Positions 1-12,596 of a stretch of DNA of 64,000 nucleotides are shown here, piece after piece. Origin of the DNA: Apostichopus japonicus (lineage: Eukaryota; Echinodermata; Holothuroidea; Aspidochirotida; Stichopodidae); assembly GCF_037975245.1 (NCBI RefSeq), contig NC_092567.1, forward strand, positions 20,747,376 through 20,811,375. Direction: 5' to 3'. Both the position numbers and the translations under genes were made by a program. Under the pieces are notes generated by a model. That model saw nothing but the letters and a program-made list of their open reading frames with translations. It had not been told where the DNA came from and did no database searches. Within the stretch, counting starts at the first letter, position 1. The number at the start of each line of letters is the position of its first letter.

Positions 1-655
1 CCCACTCCCTCAACCAAAATTTAATAAATCAATTATGGCCATTTTATTACCGAATCGGCCATTTCTGTATCATACATATTTATAGTGTTTTTTTTTCTGT
101 CATGCCAGAAGAAAAGAGATGAAATCGGCTAGTTCAAGACCATAGCTGTAACTAGGTCTGATAGCGTTATTTATGTACTGCAAAGAATCGTATGAATCGC
201 CATCTGTTCAAAATATTAGCTATAAAAATATCAGTATGACAATATCAATATCAGCCAGGTTTAAGCTAACATCAGTATGTCAATATTTGAAATTAACATT
301 GCTATGTTCAAATAACTTTTTAAGGAAAGGCTGGATCTCAAGTGAGATACGAACATTAAATTAAGTAAGTGATTGCAAGTAAAACAGCCAATGTTTGTTT
401 TTTTGCAGAGCTTACAGAGCAAACCTAGCCCTTCTTCGGTGCGTGATCACCGAAAGTGACAAGGAGTAGCCGGAACTGAAACTTTTTATACAAAAAAGGT
501 TCATTCCTGCTACTTTTTATAATTTTGCAGTTTAATGAAAGAACCCCCCCCCCCATTATTATCACCACCCTCGTGTTTAATCATAAGTCAAAGAACAACC
601 AAACACAAACTGGGAATAACAAACAAATTGAGAAAATGCCCCCAATTTGTTTTTT
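1..655. other. AT-rich non-coding stretch
   Basis: No gene is recognisable here. The stretch is AT-rich with a C11 run at 544-554. The one small open frame in 173-364 has no domain-like composition. Confidence 0.6.
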
Positions 656-660
656 TTAAG

Positions 661-735
661 TAGAGTCGGTAGAGTGGAGGGCTCGTTAATGTACGCCACT
701 GACCTAGGTCATTGGTTCGAAGTTCGTTCCACATC
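661..735 (+). repeat. tRNA-like SINE head, degenerate
   Basis: The block has a D-arm/A-box-like stretch (GGTAGAGTGGAGGGC) and, about 45 bases on, a B-box-like T-arm (ATTGGTTCGAAGTTCG). The spacing fits a tRNA-derived RNA polymerase III promoter, but the acceptor stem does not close, so it is not a functional tRNA. A poly-T run follows at about 751. No second copy was found in the window, so the family is unknown. Confidence 0.45.
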
Positions 736-739
736 AAAA

Positions 740-1984
740 TTTGCTTGTTTTTTTTTTTTCTTACTCTACTCTGAATTTCAATTAGCTAATTATTAATGAC
801 ACAATTAAATTTGATTCTGAAGGTTTCGTTGCCCAGAAAATTTATTCATATTACATGCAACAGCAAGAAATTACCGGTACTTTCAAAAAACAAGAAGAAA
901 TATAGTTTAATAAATAACTAAGAACTAATGAAAACAGATCAAAGTAAGATTTGAGTCAAATATTTGAAATAAAAACTTGACTAACGGTAAGAAAATCCAC
1001 TGTATTGTTGTAATGTTTATTGACGTATTAAATTACATAGAACAAAAGTCACATAATCAAGGGGAAAAAAAGTTACCATTCAGCCGCGATCCTTATATAT
1101 TCCCACAGTGACGTCATTTAAAATAGATCATCTACGTTTCAGAATAACGAGGAAAGGAAGTAAATATGTTATAATTAACTCAATTCCTATGAATGATTGC
1201 ACAATATATAGCTAAGGATAATAATTATGTGGGTAGCGTTTTAGTGTTTCCAGGGAAACACAACATTAAAAACCCTGTAGGCTATATTTGATTCATGAAG
1301 TAAATTATTTTAACCTCCAGTGACGTTATATCATGATGACATACATATTAATCTTACTAACCTTTCTATCCTAACACAGTCATAGACTGCCCGAGAATGT
1401 TAACTCGCAGACGACCGCAACAAAAAAAAAAATATGAAAATCTTGACGTCATAGAGTCGTTTCCGGATTGTGACTTACTAATGTCCACTGTTTTATTGAT
1501 CCAAGAAAAGGATATAGTAATAAACTTTGATCTTAAGTTGATAAGCAAGATTTTGAAGTGTCATCAAATTAAGTGCTCACTTGCTAATATAAGCCACCAA
1601 CGCACTTTCTTGGTTCGGCCATTTTGTTTCCTCATTTCCTGTTCAGAGTGTTTCGTGTCTCAAGACATTTAGGCATGCACAGTGTTGTGGATTAGGTGTT
1701 AAAATCAGATATAGGGACGGATTAACAAGCTTAAATCAGCTTATGGGGAAAAAACAGATGCGTTCGTTGTAACTATGGTGAGTTGTGTTTAAGCAGTGAG
1801 GGTGTGGGGACGGATAGAAGGTTCTGATGTGGACGGAGTCTCTCTTGAGATTATTATATTTCGTTTTAAGGCTGTTTCTGTGTTTAAATGACCCGGGCTT
1901 ACTTTGAGGTTGACCAAAGAGAGTATACATTTAAATACAACTATGTCTCTATAAGAAGGGTCTGACAAGTGACCGACAGGATAC
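740..1984. other. Non-coding, no clear feature
   Basis: AT-rich sequence with two TGACGTCA palindromes (1109-1116 and 1444-1451). An open frame at 1397-1672 follows a plausible acceptor at 1378/1379, but its composition and lack of a donor make an exon call weak. Confidence 0.5.
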
Positions 1985-2040
1985 ATAACAAGTTGGCCTG
2001 ACGTTTCGATCCTGTAGCAGGACCTTCTTCAAAGGCTAAA
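1985..2040 (-). repeat. Penelope-like hammerhead-type relic
   Basis: Read on the minus strand, the block carries a GGTCC/GGATC stem-loop followed by CGAAACGTCAGGCC. This order (core, stem II, GAAAC) resembles the hammerhead ribozymes of Penelope-like retroelement terminal repeats. The other half of the core, CTGATGA in active ribozymes, here reads CTTTGAA, so self-cleavage is not expected. No reverse transcriptase or GIY-YIG frame is present nearby, so this would be an isolated end fragment. Family assignment rests on motif memory, not a search. Confidence 0.35.
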
Positions 2041-2147
2041 TGACAAGTAACACACTTACTAGTGTTACACAGGCTCTCTAGTGGATAAGCAGTTTTGCTA
2101 ACAGTTTTACAAAATTGACAGACTAGCGGTCTGGCAGGCAGATGGGT

Positions 2148-2370
2148 GGTCTAAGACGGAGAACAGACACATAAACAGACATGTACATGTACAGACAGAT
2201 AGACAGATAATTAGACGTTCAAATACACAGACGTATTGTTAGGAAACAGCGGACAATAAATAGGCCTACATCATAGACAGACAGGCGAACAGACATACAT
2301 ACAGACACAAAAAGCAAAACAGGCTGATATATGAATGGAACAGTTTTCAAAAGAAAAAAATGACAGACAG
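2148..2370. repeat. Degenerate CAGA/CAGATA-rich tract
   Basis: GACAGACAG, ACAGACAT and AGACAGATAGA motifs recur irregularly over about 220 bases, indicating an eroded tetranucleotide array. Two TGTACATGTACA-type palindromic stretches lie near 2180. There is no gene. Confidence 0.6.
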
Positions 2371-2399
2371 ATAGATAGATTCACGGGCAAAATCGAGAG

Positions 2400-3095
2400 A
2401 ATTTGTTTTCAGAAGTTGGCTCGGTGATTTATTATTTGAAGAAGCCTAAAAGGATGCTTGTAAATAAGTACCGGTAAACATCAAATATCATGTTTCCATG
2501 CACGTTTACGTATATGCACAATACTTTATTCGCGTGGGTGCGTCTGTAATGACTGTTATACATTCAACACTACTTAGATACATGCATGCTCCTGTTATCT
2601 CCTTTGAAAGATATCGTGAACAACACATTAAATTTCAACTTCAGGTTAACTATATTTGTTTGATGCTAACAAGATTAATAGCTTTATGATTGAAACGATG
2701 ATATCTTAATCGTTAAAAGTAGTTTGTTATGAATTAGTATTTTTTGGGTTGAATGATCGTAGTGCACTAAAATGAGTTATATTTGCTCCGACTGTTTTTT
2801 CCCCCTTCACTCGTTTAACTGTAACCTTACAGGAATGACGCACTTATTTGTTATTCGGTGTGATATGCTAGATTTAGATATTAGTGTATCCTGTAATGGG
2901 TCACCTTATAACTGATCAAGAAACCATGTGAAAACGTAAGGTACAGTAAAACTGTGATGTACTTACTATCCTATATTTTGTTGCAATATGCTATATTTAA
3001 CATCTCGTGTTCACTGTCATTTGGTTTCAGTGATAATCATGCGAGAAGAAATATAGGTGTGACTAGCCTCGTTATGCTCCGAAATCTCGTTAAAA
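2400..3095. other. Non-coding, no clear feature
   Basis: AT-rich sequence with no repeat or exon signal that I could support. Confidence 0.5.
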
Positions 3096-3100
3096 AAAAA

Positions 3101-3144
3101 GAGAAAAGCGAAAGCTTGATATAAGCCGATGTTCATCCACGACC
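3101..3144. repeat. Short dispersed repeat, copy 1
   Basis: About 44 bases, from GAGAAAAGCGAAAGCTTG to CATCCACGACC, match 24525-24570 in the same orientation with several mismatches (shared GCTTGATATAAG and ATCCACGA). It is too short to assign to a family and is probably a fragment of an old interspersed element. Confidence 0.45.
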
Positions 3145-3332
3145 TTCATATATAAATGGGGATTCTATATATAGGCTTTTCAACCGTTTGACATTTCGCT
3201 TAACCGAAACTGTTAAAATGTTTTAGTTGTTGTTGCATGAACTGATTAAACTATATCATTTCTGGAATATTCCAACATTATACTATAGAAAAGGTTTGAC
3301 CATAAGAAGGATGCAAACACTCCTTGGACAGG

Positions 3333-3419
3333 CACGGATCCAGAGGGTGGGGTGGGGATGGGGGTTGGGTAGGGGTGGGGTGTGGTGTGGGGTGGTGTGG
3401 GGTGGGGTGGGGATCCGTG
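3333..3419. repeat. G-rich segment bounded by inverted repeats
   Basis: The segment begins CACGGATCC and ends GGATCCGTG, a perfect 9 bp inverted repeat. The interior is almost entirely GGGGT/GGTGTGG runs able to form G-quadruplexes on the plus strand. It could be a miniature transposon reduced to termini plus a G-rich core, but no clear target duplication flanks it. Confidence 0.45.
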
Positions 3420-4235
3420 AATCGTGGTTAAGGGTGTACATTGTATATCCCGCTTGCAAACAACACAGACAAAAGAAACAGCACAATTGGTATTTGCGTA
3501 TCGTTTACACCTCATTATAGATCCGAATTTATAAACTTAACACGCCTCAAAATGACGCAGTTTGTCGACCACTATTCTTTGTGGTGGGTAGGGGAGGGAG
3601 AAGGGGAGGGGTAGTAGTAACAGTACGCCAGAGCCCTCTATTCATGGGAATCTATTTAAACTGTTTCCTGTATATAATATCCGGGATCCGCCTGTGTTGA
3701 ATCCTTAAACACTGCAACTGTATACACCTTTCTTTCTCTCTCTTTCGACTTTTGCTTTATGTAGGGCCTACTAAAAAAAACTTCATATAATATGGAAAGT
3801 AGCCATCTTTTCATCTCTTGGTCAGATTACATCTAAACATCTTTTCTGCCAAAGGGAGCATTAATCTCTACCGATTCATTTGTAAATCGCCATATTTATA
3901 TTGTCTCGATTGAGCGTAATTTGAGACTCGAATCGTCCAATTCACCTTCAAAAACCACGTGTTTTGTTTTGTTAAGTTGCGTTTTGCAAGCACAGACATA
4001 TACAATAAGTGACGGTCAAGGACTTGAGAGAGCTTTAGTTATTTCTATATTTTTTAATATTTAATTCTTAAACACTTTAAAGCAATGAAGTTTTAACCTT
4101 TTAGAGCTATCCAGTCGTAAGGAAAAAAAAACGAAAGAGAAAGATTTCACCTTGAGTTGTTGTGAAATGTATATATAGTCATGATAAAAGAGATTACAGC
4201 TGTTATAATGTAAGTTGCTTCAGTCATTACACTTA
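3420..4235. other. Non-coding, no clear feature
   Basis: Mixed AT-rich sequence with a G-rich patch near 3583-3612 and a pyrimidine patch near 3731-3748. No exon signals. Confidence 0.5.
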
Positions 4236-4236
4236 C

Positions 4237-4237
<1 letters not shown>

Positions 4238-4275
<38 letters not shown>
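4238..4275. repeat. (TA)n microsatellite
   Basis: A perfect TA dinucleotide run of about 38 bases. Confidence 0.9.
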
Positions 4276-4278
<3 letters not shown>

Positions 4279-4610
4279 CAATTTGTGTATTCAGTTTAAA
4301 CGTTTAAAGGATACGGCATTGGCAGAGAAAGACCTTCATTGTAAGAAGTCTAATACACATTTAACAACAACTTATAAAAAAGGAGAAAAAATATCGACTT
4401 GATATTGATTTTTGTTTGTCTGTGAAGTAGAAAGGTTGATTTCCTTTTACTGGTTTCTTGCTATTCAAAATGTCAGTAACGTATATTTCTATTGTGAGGA
4501 AAAGAAAACGAAGAATAGAAATAAATTTGTTGTAGAGACGGAACAGAAAATATTATTAATAAGTTGTTTTATGGTATTGTAAATAATATACAGCTTTAAT
4601 TATTTAAATT

Positions 4611-5553
<943 letters not shown>

Positions 5554-5584
5554 GAGATCTATCTAGATCTATCTATAGATATGT

Positions 5585-7020
5585 TGCCTTGATATATGTT
5601 ATACTCCAATAAAAACACAAAGCAATTGAGTACTATTAGTGTTTCTGCAGCTATTTTGGTTTAAAATAGGCTAAATGTCTAGAATGTTCCTAAGGATAAA
5701 TTGACGATGACGTTGGCTCCTGTGTGTATATCCTTCAAGTTTTTAATGTTAATTCATTGTTTCATAAATGCTAATAACTCAACCAAACCACAACTTCATA
5801 TTAACTACAGAGTCCCCTTGTGTGATATTCAACGCCATTTGCCCTTGACAAAGTTGTGCTACATAGTAATCATGTCATCTGAGGCCATACAAATTGTTAT
5901 GTGTTTACCATGGAGTTTTCTGTTTAATACATGTGAGGTTCTGACCTTATGGCCTGGGTCTGTTATATTTTGATGTAACTCAGTTGTTTAAATGGTCATG
6001 TCTTAAGAAAAAAAGTGATATAATAATGCAACCTGCACTGATACCTGTGGTTTTGAGCAGTATATAACACATAAAACTGAATTTTGTGCCTAAAGTTATC
6101 CTTTTATTGTTAAGGTGCTACGGTTACAAAATATGCTTGTCATTATCACAAAAACTTCCTGGTCTGTCGCCGCCACTCCGGTTAAAATTGTTACTGTATA
6201 ATATACTATACTTAGTTAGTAGAAATGAATATTTGTCTTCACTGATACTACATTAAACTTGATCAACACATCACATCTGTGTCGGATTTAAGTTATAGTC
6301 TTGTTCTACTTTTTCCGCCAAAAGAAATCTTTCTTCTACTTCTTTTTCTTCTTTTTTTCTTGCCCCTAACTCCTTTCACATTTATTCTAAAAAAATTCTA
6401 TTTTGGAAAAATTGTGACGTGAAATTTGAGCCATTATCAATAAAGTTAGCAAATATCATTTTCCCGTCCAAAATGGTTTGTAATACAATGAGCGAATATG
6501 AATACCGTGCTATAACTTTAATTAAATTAAGGCATATTGGTCTGACTTACGTTTCATTGTAATAAATATTTGGTTTTGGTTTTGTTAATAGCGATGACAA
6601 AGTCCTACTATAATTGAAAACGCGTTTTCGGGTAGATAGTTGACATGTTGCAATATACATATTGTTAATAAGCTCATGAGGTATAAAATGCCGGCGGATA
6701 AAGGAAGGAGAAAAGTTACATTATTTGCGTAAATGTCAAAGAAAAAACTGGTGAAATGAAAGAAGATGTAGTTACAAGATGTTGTAAATCTTTCTGTAAA
6801 GAAGATTGATTCTTACAATTGAATTTCTCTGGCTTTTCACAAAAACAAAACTAGAAAAACGTGGATCACGCAAGTTTTCCTTATTGGTAAAGTTACTATA
6901 TACATTACCGAATAATGTGATACTTTCGGCGTTCCATACAGTGGCAGACGATAACATGTTATGTTCTTGATTTATTTTATTACTTATATTATGTATTTTT
7001 ATGCAGTGAAAGTTGAAGGT
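5585..7020. other. Non-coding, no clear feature
   Basis: AT-rich sequence. Small open frames on both strands (for example 5701-5973 +) have no domain-like composition. A pyrimidine-rich patch lies at 6325-6365. Confidence 0.5.
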
Positions 7021-7029
7021 TTACCGTCT

Positions 7030-7160
7030 TGTTTGAGCCCCCTAACTCGACTTATACAAACCCATAACCCCTGGTCATTGGTAATTTGTAACACATTAAC
7101 ACACAACACCCTTAACACCTTAACACGGGACTCAAAGGGCCACGTTACCGTTCAATATCA
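7030..7160 (-). repeat. SINE family D tail fragment
   Basis: The plus-strand text ACTCGACTT, TATA, AACCC, TCATTGGTA and TTGT in order matches 62975-63035 in the same orientation. It represents the 3' part of the minus-strand SINE at 62960-63305. The tRNA-like head is missing, so this is a truncated or fragmented copy. Confidence 0.5.
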
Positions 7161-7197
7161 CTTAAATATGTCGACATTAAAAATCGCCTTCTTATAA

Positions 7198-7275
7198 AGA
7201 TGGGCGATACGATATACCGGTTATCGTATATCGTGGGTGATATGATATATATCGTACACGATAGGTTATGCCTAT
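7198..7275. repeat. CGATAT/ATATCG palindrome-rich block
   Basis: The stretch packs alternating GATAC, CGATATA, CCGGT, TATCG and ATATCG words, including ATACCGGTTAT. A related sequence (GCGATATATATACCGGTATAC) lies near 7973. This type of terminus occurs in some animal DNA transposons, but I could not define ends or a target duplication. Confidence 0.35.
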
Positions 7276-7596
7276 ACGACAGTTTCATCGGGATATGCGT
7301 ATATGATTTTATGCTTACGTAATATTCAATTATATATGTAAAGATATACCAAACACTGCCGTTATGACTGTCAAATATTGCCGTATAGTAAACTGTTTCG
7401 GACTGAGCTGTTTTTTTTATTATTATTATCCAATCAGAATCGTGTTATGGAGCCCATATTGCCCCATAGTACTAGTTCTAATCCCGTTACTCGATGCAGT
7501 ATATTTGTGCAACCTCTTTGCGTATAGGTACGTTTTGTTGGCAGTTGGAGAAAAAAAAGACATACAAAGAGATAAAAATGAAAATTTATGGCATCG

Positions 7597-7970
7597 CTAG
7601 GTCAAAATCACGCTGGAGTATGTGATATGTAAGTTGATCATACAAAATTTGTCCCGAAAAACATACAAAACAACCCCACTATCTCGCTGAATTTGATCCA
7701 AGTTGTCCAACACATATATAGTTGCCGACGTGATATCTCTGTTGTGTCGTCTGCTGAAATGTACGACGATATAGTACTCTTCAGCATAATTTTTGCCAAT
7801 ACTAAATATTGCCGCCCATTCTCGCGAAAGTACTACGACCTCGAAGATATGCATTTATCGCATACATTTTATCGCACGTGTAGTGTGAACATAGATTTCC
7901 ATCGTGCCTTTTCGTACGTATGTGTTAACGTGGCTTTAAAAAGCCAAACTTCAAATTGCAAAAACTAATA
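7597..7970. other. Less AT-rich block, open on both strands
   Basis: This block lies between the two CGATAT-like sequences. It has overlapping open frames on minus (7597-7854) and plus (7693-7968). Neither has recognisable motifs, and antiparallel overlap argues that at most one is real. It could be the interior of an old mobile element. Confidence 0.25.
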
Positions 7971-8192
7971 ATGCGATATATATACCGGTATACTTGATGT
8001 GATCCATTTTCAAGGTACCGTTACTGTATCGAATTTATATTAAATTATACTAATGCAACATATAATGTCGACGAAACATTCTGAAACGAATTTGCATTTA
8101 CTTTATAGAAGGTCAGTACTTTCAAATTTTAGGGCTAATGAATCGGTATAGTAATGTACTACATTAATCAAGATTTGATGCATGATATAACG

Positions 8193-8246
8193 ACCCAACC
8201 CCTTTTTATGGCGGGGGTGGGGTGGGGTATGTGGGGGTGGGGTGTT
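8193..8246. repeat. G-rich (GGGGTG)n tract
   Basis: Repeated GGGGTGGGGTGGGG words with quadruplex potential on the plus strand. Confidence 0.7.
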
Positions 8247-8249
8247 TAT

Positions 8250-9305
8250 AGTAACATTGCCTATAATGTATATATGTATATCTTTTAGGGACATATCATA
8301 AGAACATGCATGTTGATTCAGTTTTAGCATTAAATTGCAACCGCCTTGTTGTATGAACATTATATATCGCTGCTTTTCGGTAATCATGACGTCATAGGAT
8401 AGACGGAACCATTCGTCATAATGAGTCGAGAAAATGTAGTGCTTTTACTCGTTGGCATTCCTTTGAGGTGAATAGTAGTGACGTAACGATCGTTCGATCT
8501 ATAGAATCGATAAGACAGGCTGTTTTCATTTTCAGTTTTTGATTTTTTGTTTTCCGTCTATACTATAGATATAGCTGTGAGCTGTTAATGTAGATGATCA
8601 TACATATTTGATGGAATAGTTGACGCGCATCACCATGCAGGCTATAGTATCCGATTGAGCATATAAAAACATGTACAGCTATATATACACGGCTGAACAG
8701 TATAATTATGTAATACATAAGGAATATGCATTAGGTCTGTTCAGTATAAAGAAGAAGAAAAAAATATATTACATTAACTTACCTCTTTTAAGAACCCCAG
8801 CTACCAACCCTTTATCTCCCCCACCCCACCCAGAGTGGGGGACGTTAGAAAAAGGTCACAGATAGGTCAAAGAGAAACCAATTAGAGATGAAAAGAACAA
8901 TTAGCTATACAAATATAATCTGCACCTTTGTTCAATGACCGTCTTGAAACAGAGTTAACTGCTCTATATGTGTGAAACAAAACGGGAATGTCAACAGCAT
9001 TGCTTGACAACTTTGTCACCCTATTTATGCAACTTGAAATATGGAAACCAAGGTAGACACCCCTCCCACCCCACCCCCTATATACGATGGCTTATGGCGA
9101 AAACCTGATAAATTTTTTCACTCTTTTATGTAAAATGCAAACTTATGCACTGTATTGTGACCACCTCATATAGTTTACAAACTGTTTCCATATATTACAT
9201 TAGCAATACATCAATATAAAATACTATGATGTCCATTTGTTAGTCCAATGTCACCAATATTCGGTACGTGTAGATAATTAGAGTCTGAAGTCATTTGTCA
9301 GTCTG
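8250..9305. other. Non-coding, no clear feature
   Basis: AT-rich sequence with one TGACGTCA palindrome at 8387-8394 and C-rich patches near 8817-8830 and 9060-9078. Confidence 0.5.
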
Positions 9306-9306
9306 A

Positions 9307-9461
<155 letters not shown>

Positions 9462-9742
9462 ATTACATGTAATAAGCCCTTACATCATGTGTGTGTATTA
9501 ATAATGAATGACATCGATAACGTGTACAAACTAACGTGTCAGTATGTACGAATATAAACGGATGCATACACACGTGTATTAATGATAATGTCAAATTACA
9601 CTGATAAGAATGTAATAAAGATTTATTAATGGAGTCGATGAAATTAGATTATAGTTGATTGTAAATGAAAATTTTACAGCAATTTTTTTCAAGGTTAAGT
9701 TTGTCGTTTTCACACAACTGGAAGAGTATGCGTGTGGTTTGG

Positions 9743-9833
9743 GATGGGGGGGGGGGCGGGGAGGGGGTTCACTTGTCCGCCGCTCCTGCTCCCTATGTAA
9801 TGAACGTTCATTCTTGGGGGGGGGGGCGGGGGA
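9743..9833. repeat. Paired poly-G tracts
   Basis: Two runs of eleven or more G, each followed by CGGGG, lie at 9746-9768 and 9817-9832. They are separated by about 50 bases of ordinary sequence. Both are quadruplex-prone, and their similarity suggests a local duplication. Confidence 0.7.
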
Positions 9834-9839
9834 ATCGAA

Positions 9840-11150
9840 CACGTCGCCTGAATATTTACCATTTGCAAAGCTAATTTATATATTAAACACTCGATCGCTT
9901 GCCATAATATAGCCTACATTCGAAGACACAGAAATACAATTACTTTGCGATGGTAAGCATCAATGCATGAAGTGGCTTGGTAATAACTCTTAAGTCTGTT
10001 CTGAGAAACCCAACGAAACGAAGAAAGCATTGACATCAAACTGAAGTCAATCATGTAAATTGACAAGATGGGGTGGGAAATGAAGCTCGCACATTTGTAG
10101 TATTAAGATAGAGGCATTTAATGAGAGGTATATGCATCTACGTACACACATTAGCATATCAGGGTAGAATACATTTCACGATAAAATCACCATTCATAAA
10201 AAATAAAATAAAAATACTCACAACAACAACAAATATTTACCATGAATGTTCAGGGGTTATAGCTAAACTATCTTTATTTGTTTTTTTTTTTTTTGTGTAA
10301 TCCCTAAACGAGCCCATTGGTTTTCAAATTGACCTTTTACGAATATTTTAAAAGAGGAACAAGGCAAAGTGACCTAATGATAGCAATCATATTGTCCCCC
10401 TCGTTCTTGAACTACTATATTCATTGACGCAGACTGAATTAAAGATTGGAAATAAAATAAAAGCAAGAAATAGAAGACGGAAAGAGAAGAGAAAGAGAGA
10501 GAGAGGTTGAGAGAGAGAAGACAAAAAAAAAAGACTTATCGATTAGGTAATTAAGAAGCCATTCGTGATAACGAGTTGGGAAGTCTATTTTACTCCAAAA
10601 AGATCGTAGTCTTGATATTTTTAACGTCGTCAGAGCTGTTACATTCAAATGAGCAAGTTTAGGCTGCTGCATTCTTTATGACAGATAACAACTATAACCA
10701 AAAGAAACCCCGGGAAAAACAGAAATCAATAACAAAAGCAAATTCAAAATATCAAGAACGGGATAAACACGTGTGTGCATGCTCGATACCGAGAAAAAAA
10801 AAGGGGAAGGGATGAGAGGTTGGAAGGGGGAGGGGTGGGGTGGGTAGGGAGGGAGGGAGGGAGTAAAGCGGAGCGTACTAGGCGCAACATTTTAAACCTA
10901 AGCCAAGTATATATAGTCATTGTCTAAGTAACTATACACACACACACACACGCACATAGTCTGTTCAAAGTATCTCTTTCGAGATCCGGCTTTAGGAATC
11001 ACAAATGATTTCGAGTTGGTTAGCATCATGTTTGATCTCTAGAGTAAGGCAAAATATGTCACCAAAACAGAACTAGTATTGTTCGATAAAGGTGACAAAC
11101 GCCTACAGTGGAATTACGACCTTCCTTACCGGTTTCGAACCTCTGGACAT
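9840..11150. other. Non-coding with purine-rich tracts
   Basis: GA-rich sequence at 10479-10520 and a G-rich AGGGAGGG run at 10800-10862 stand out, plus a short (CA)n near 10935. No gene signal. Confidence 0.55.
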
Positions 11151-11157
11151 ACAATCA

Positions 11158-11285
11158 GCGTCCATAGCATAGTGGTTAGTGTGTCCGCGTACAAAGCGGG
11201 AGGCCCGGGTTCGAACTTCCCGGTGGAGGCTGGATGTGTTTTCACTGTTCATGATTTTCCAACTCATATATGATTTTCAAAAGTG
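11158..11285 (+). repeat. SINE family A, copy 1
   Basis: This is a tRNA-derived SINE. The head has an A-box (TAGCATAGTGGTTAGTG), an anticodon-like hairpin (CCGC, loop, GCGG) and a B-box (GGGTTCGAACTTCCC), most like an Asp/Glu-type tRNA. The tail reads TTTTCACTGTTC, GATTTTCCAACTCAT and GATTTTCA, and is shared with copies at 18368 (+) and 21070 (-). This is the most complete head of the three. Confidence 0.8.
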
Positions 11286-11289
11286 TCGT

Positions 11290-12563
11290 TTTTTGGATAA
11301 TTTTGTAGTCTTTCTGCCAAGAACGATAGAAGAAGAAGACATTACTTGATTTAGTTTAAGCGTAATCGTTATCACTTCCAATTTTATTCACCACTCTAAT
11401 ATGTAGAGGTAAATCATTTTAAAATCGCTTCTCTGAAACACAGATTAATATAAATCTATTTTTAATCTTTTTTCACCAATTCTTTATATCCACTTTAAAA
11501 AAAAAAAAAAAAAAAAATTGCTCATATCCAATTTAATCCTTTTTGGAGAACATCATGGCCTGGTTTAATATTAGATAATATGCGAACATCCTTTTTTTTC
11601 GCTTTTCGTTTGAGAACTTTGGAGATGGAATGCGTATATTAAGTATGATAATATTTTAAAAATAGACCTTCCTCGCCCCTTAAATTATCTTGCTTCCCAG
11701 TAATATATTATGGTTAAATAATTAATCCGCAATATTAATTGGCAGCAGATCTTTTGAATAGAGGAAGGCAATATCTAAAGATCATTTATAGTCTACACCC
11801 TCATAAATATATTAAAAATGACACATTAATGTGTTGATTAGATAACATTGGAGGGTCTTTCAATGTCATCGTTTGCAATGAGTATATTAGAATAAATTTT
11901 GATATTGTCATTGTCGGTGACTTTGAGAGATCAGCTTCCACCTATCTGTTGTTAGTCTTTGAGTTTATTCACATGAAACAAAACGCACCCCCGCCCCCCC
12001 CCCCCCACAATAAAACATGAAGAAAAAGAAATATTAATTTAGAATCGTACGTGATTGATATGCTTCGCGTAATTGGACAGTCTCTATACACCTCTTTAAA
12101 TATTTTAATGATTTTCCCATAAGTATGGTTTATTAATAGATATGACGTCATGGTCATGATAAATTCAAAAGTCCATTCAAGCGATTAAAGTTACAAGGTG
12201 ATGATTGATTGGCTGACGAAGGAATAAAAGTCCTTTTATCTAATAATTTTTAATCAAATTACGGAAAATACTATGTTGTAATTTTTTCTTGTATGTTTTA
12301 TATTACTTTTGTCATGGTTTACTTAGCTTTATTTGTTATTAATTACCCAAACATATTGAAAAATGATGTTCTTTGTCTGAGCGAGGGGGTTAAAAAAAAA
12401 ATTAGGAAAAGAAAACAAAATACAAGTTTAAAAATGTATAACCTTTAAGATCAATCTTTTGCCTTTTGCACAATGATACATCGATGATGGGATAAGCCGA
12501 ATAGTGACGTCACAATCACGCCACACAACTAACGAGATGATAATATGATAATATGATATAACG

Positions 12564-12596
<33 letters not shown>

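Noticed and set aside
1380-1672. Open frame after a fair acceptor (CTATCCTAACACAG), MLTRRRPQQKKKYENLD...
   Set aside because: No convincing donor or domain, AT-rich composition, and a poly-A stretch encodes the Lys run.
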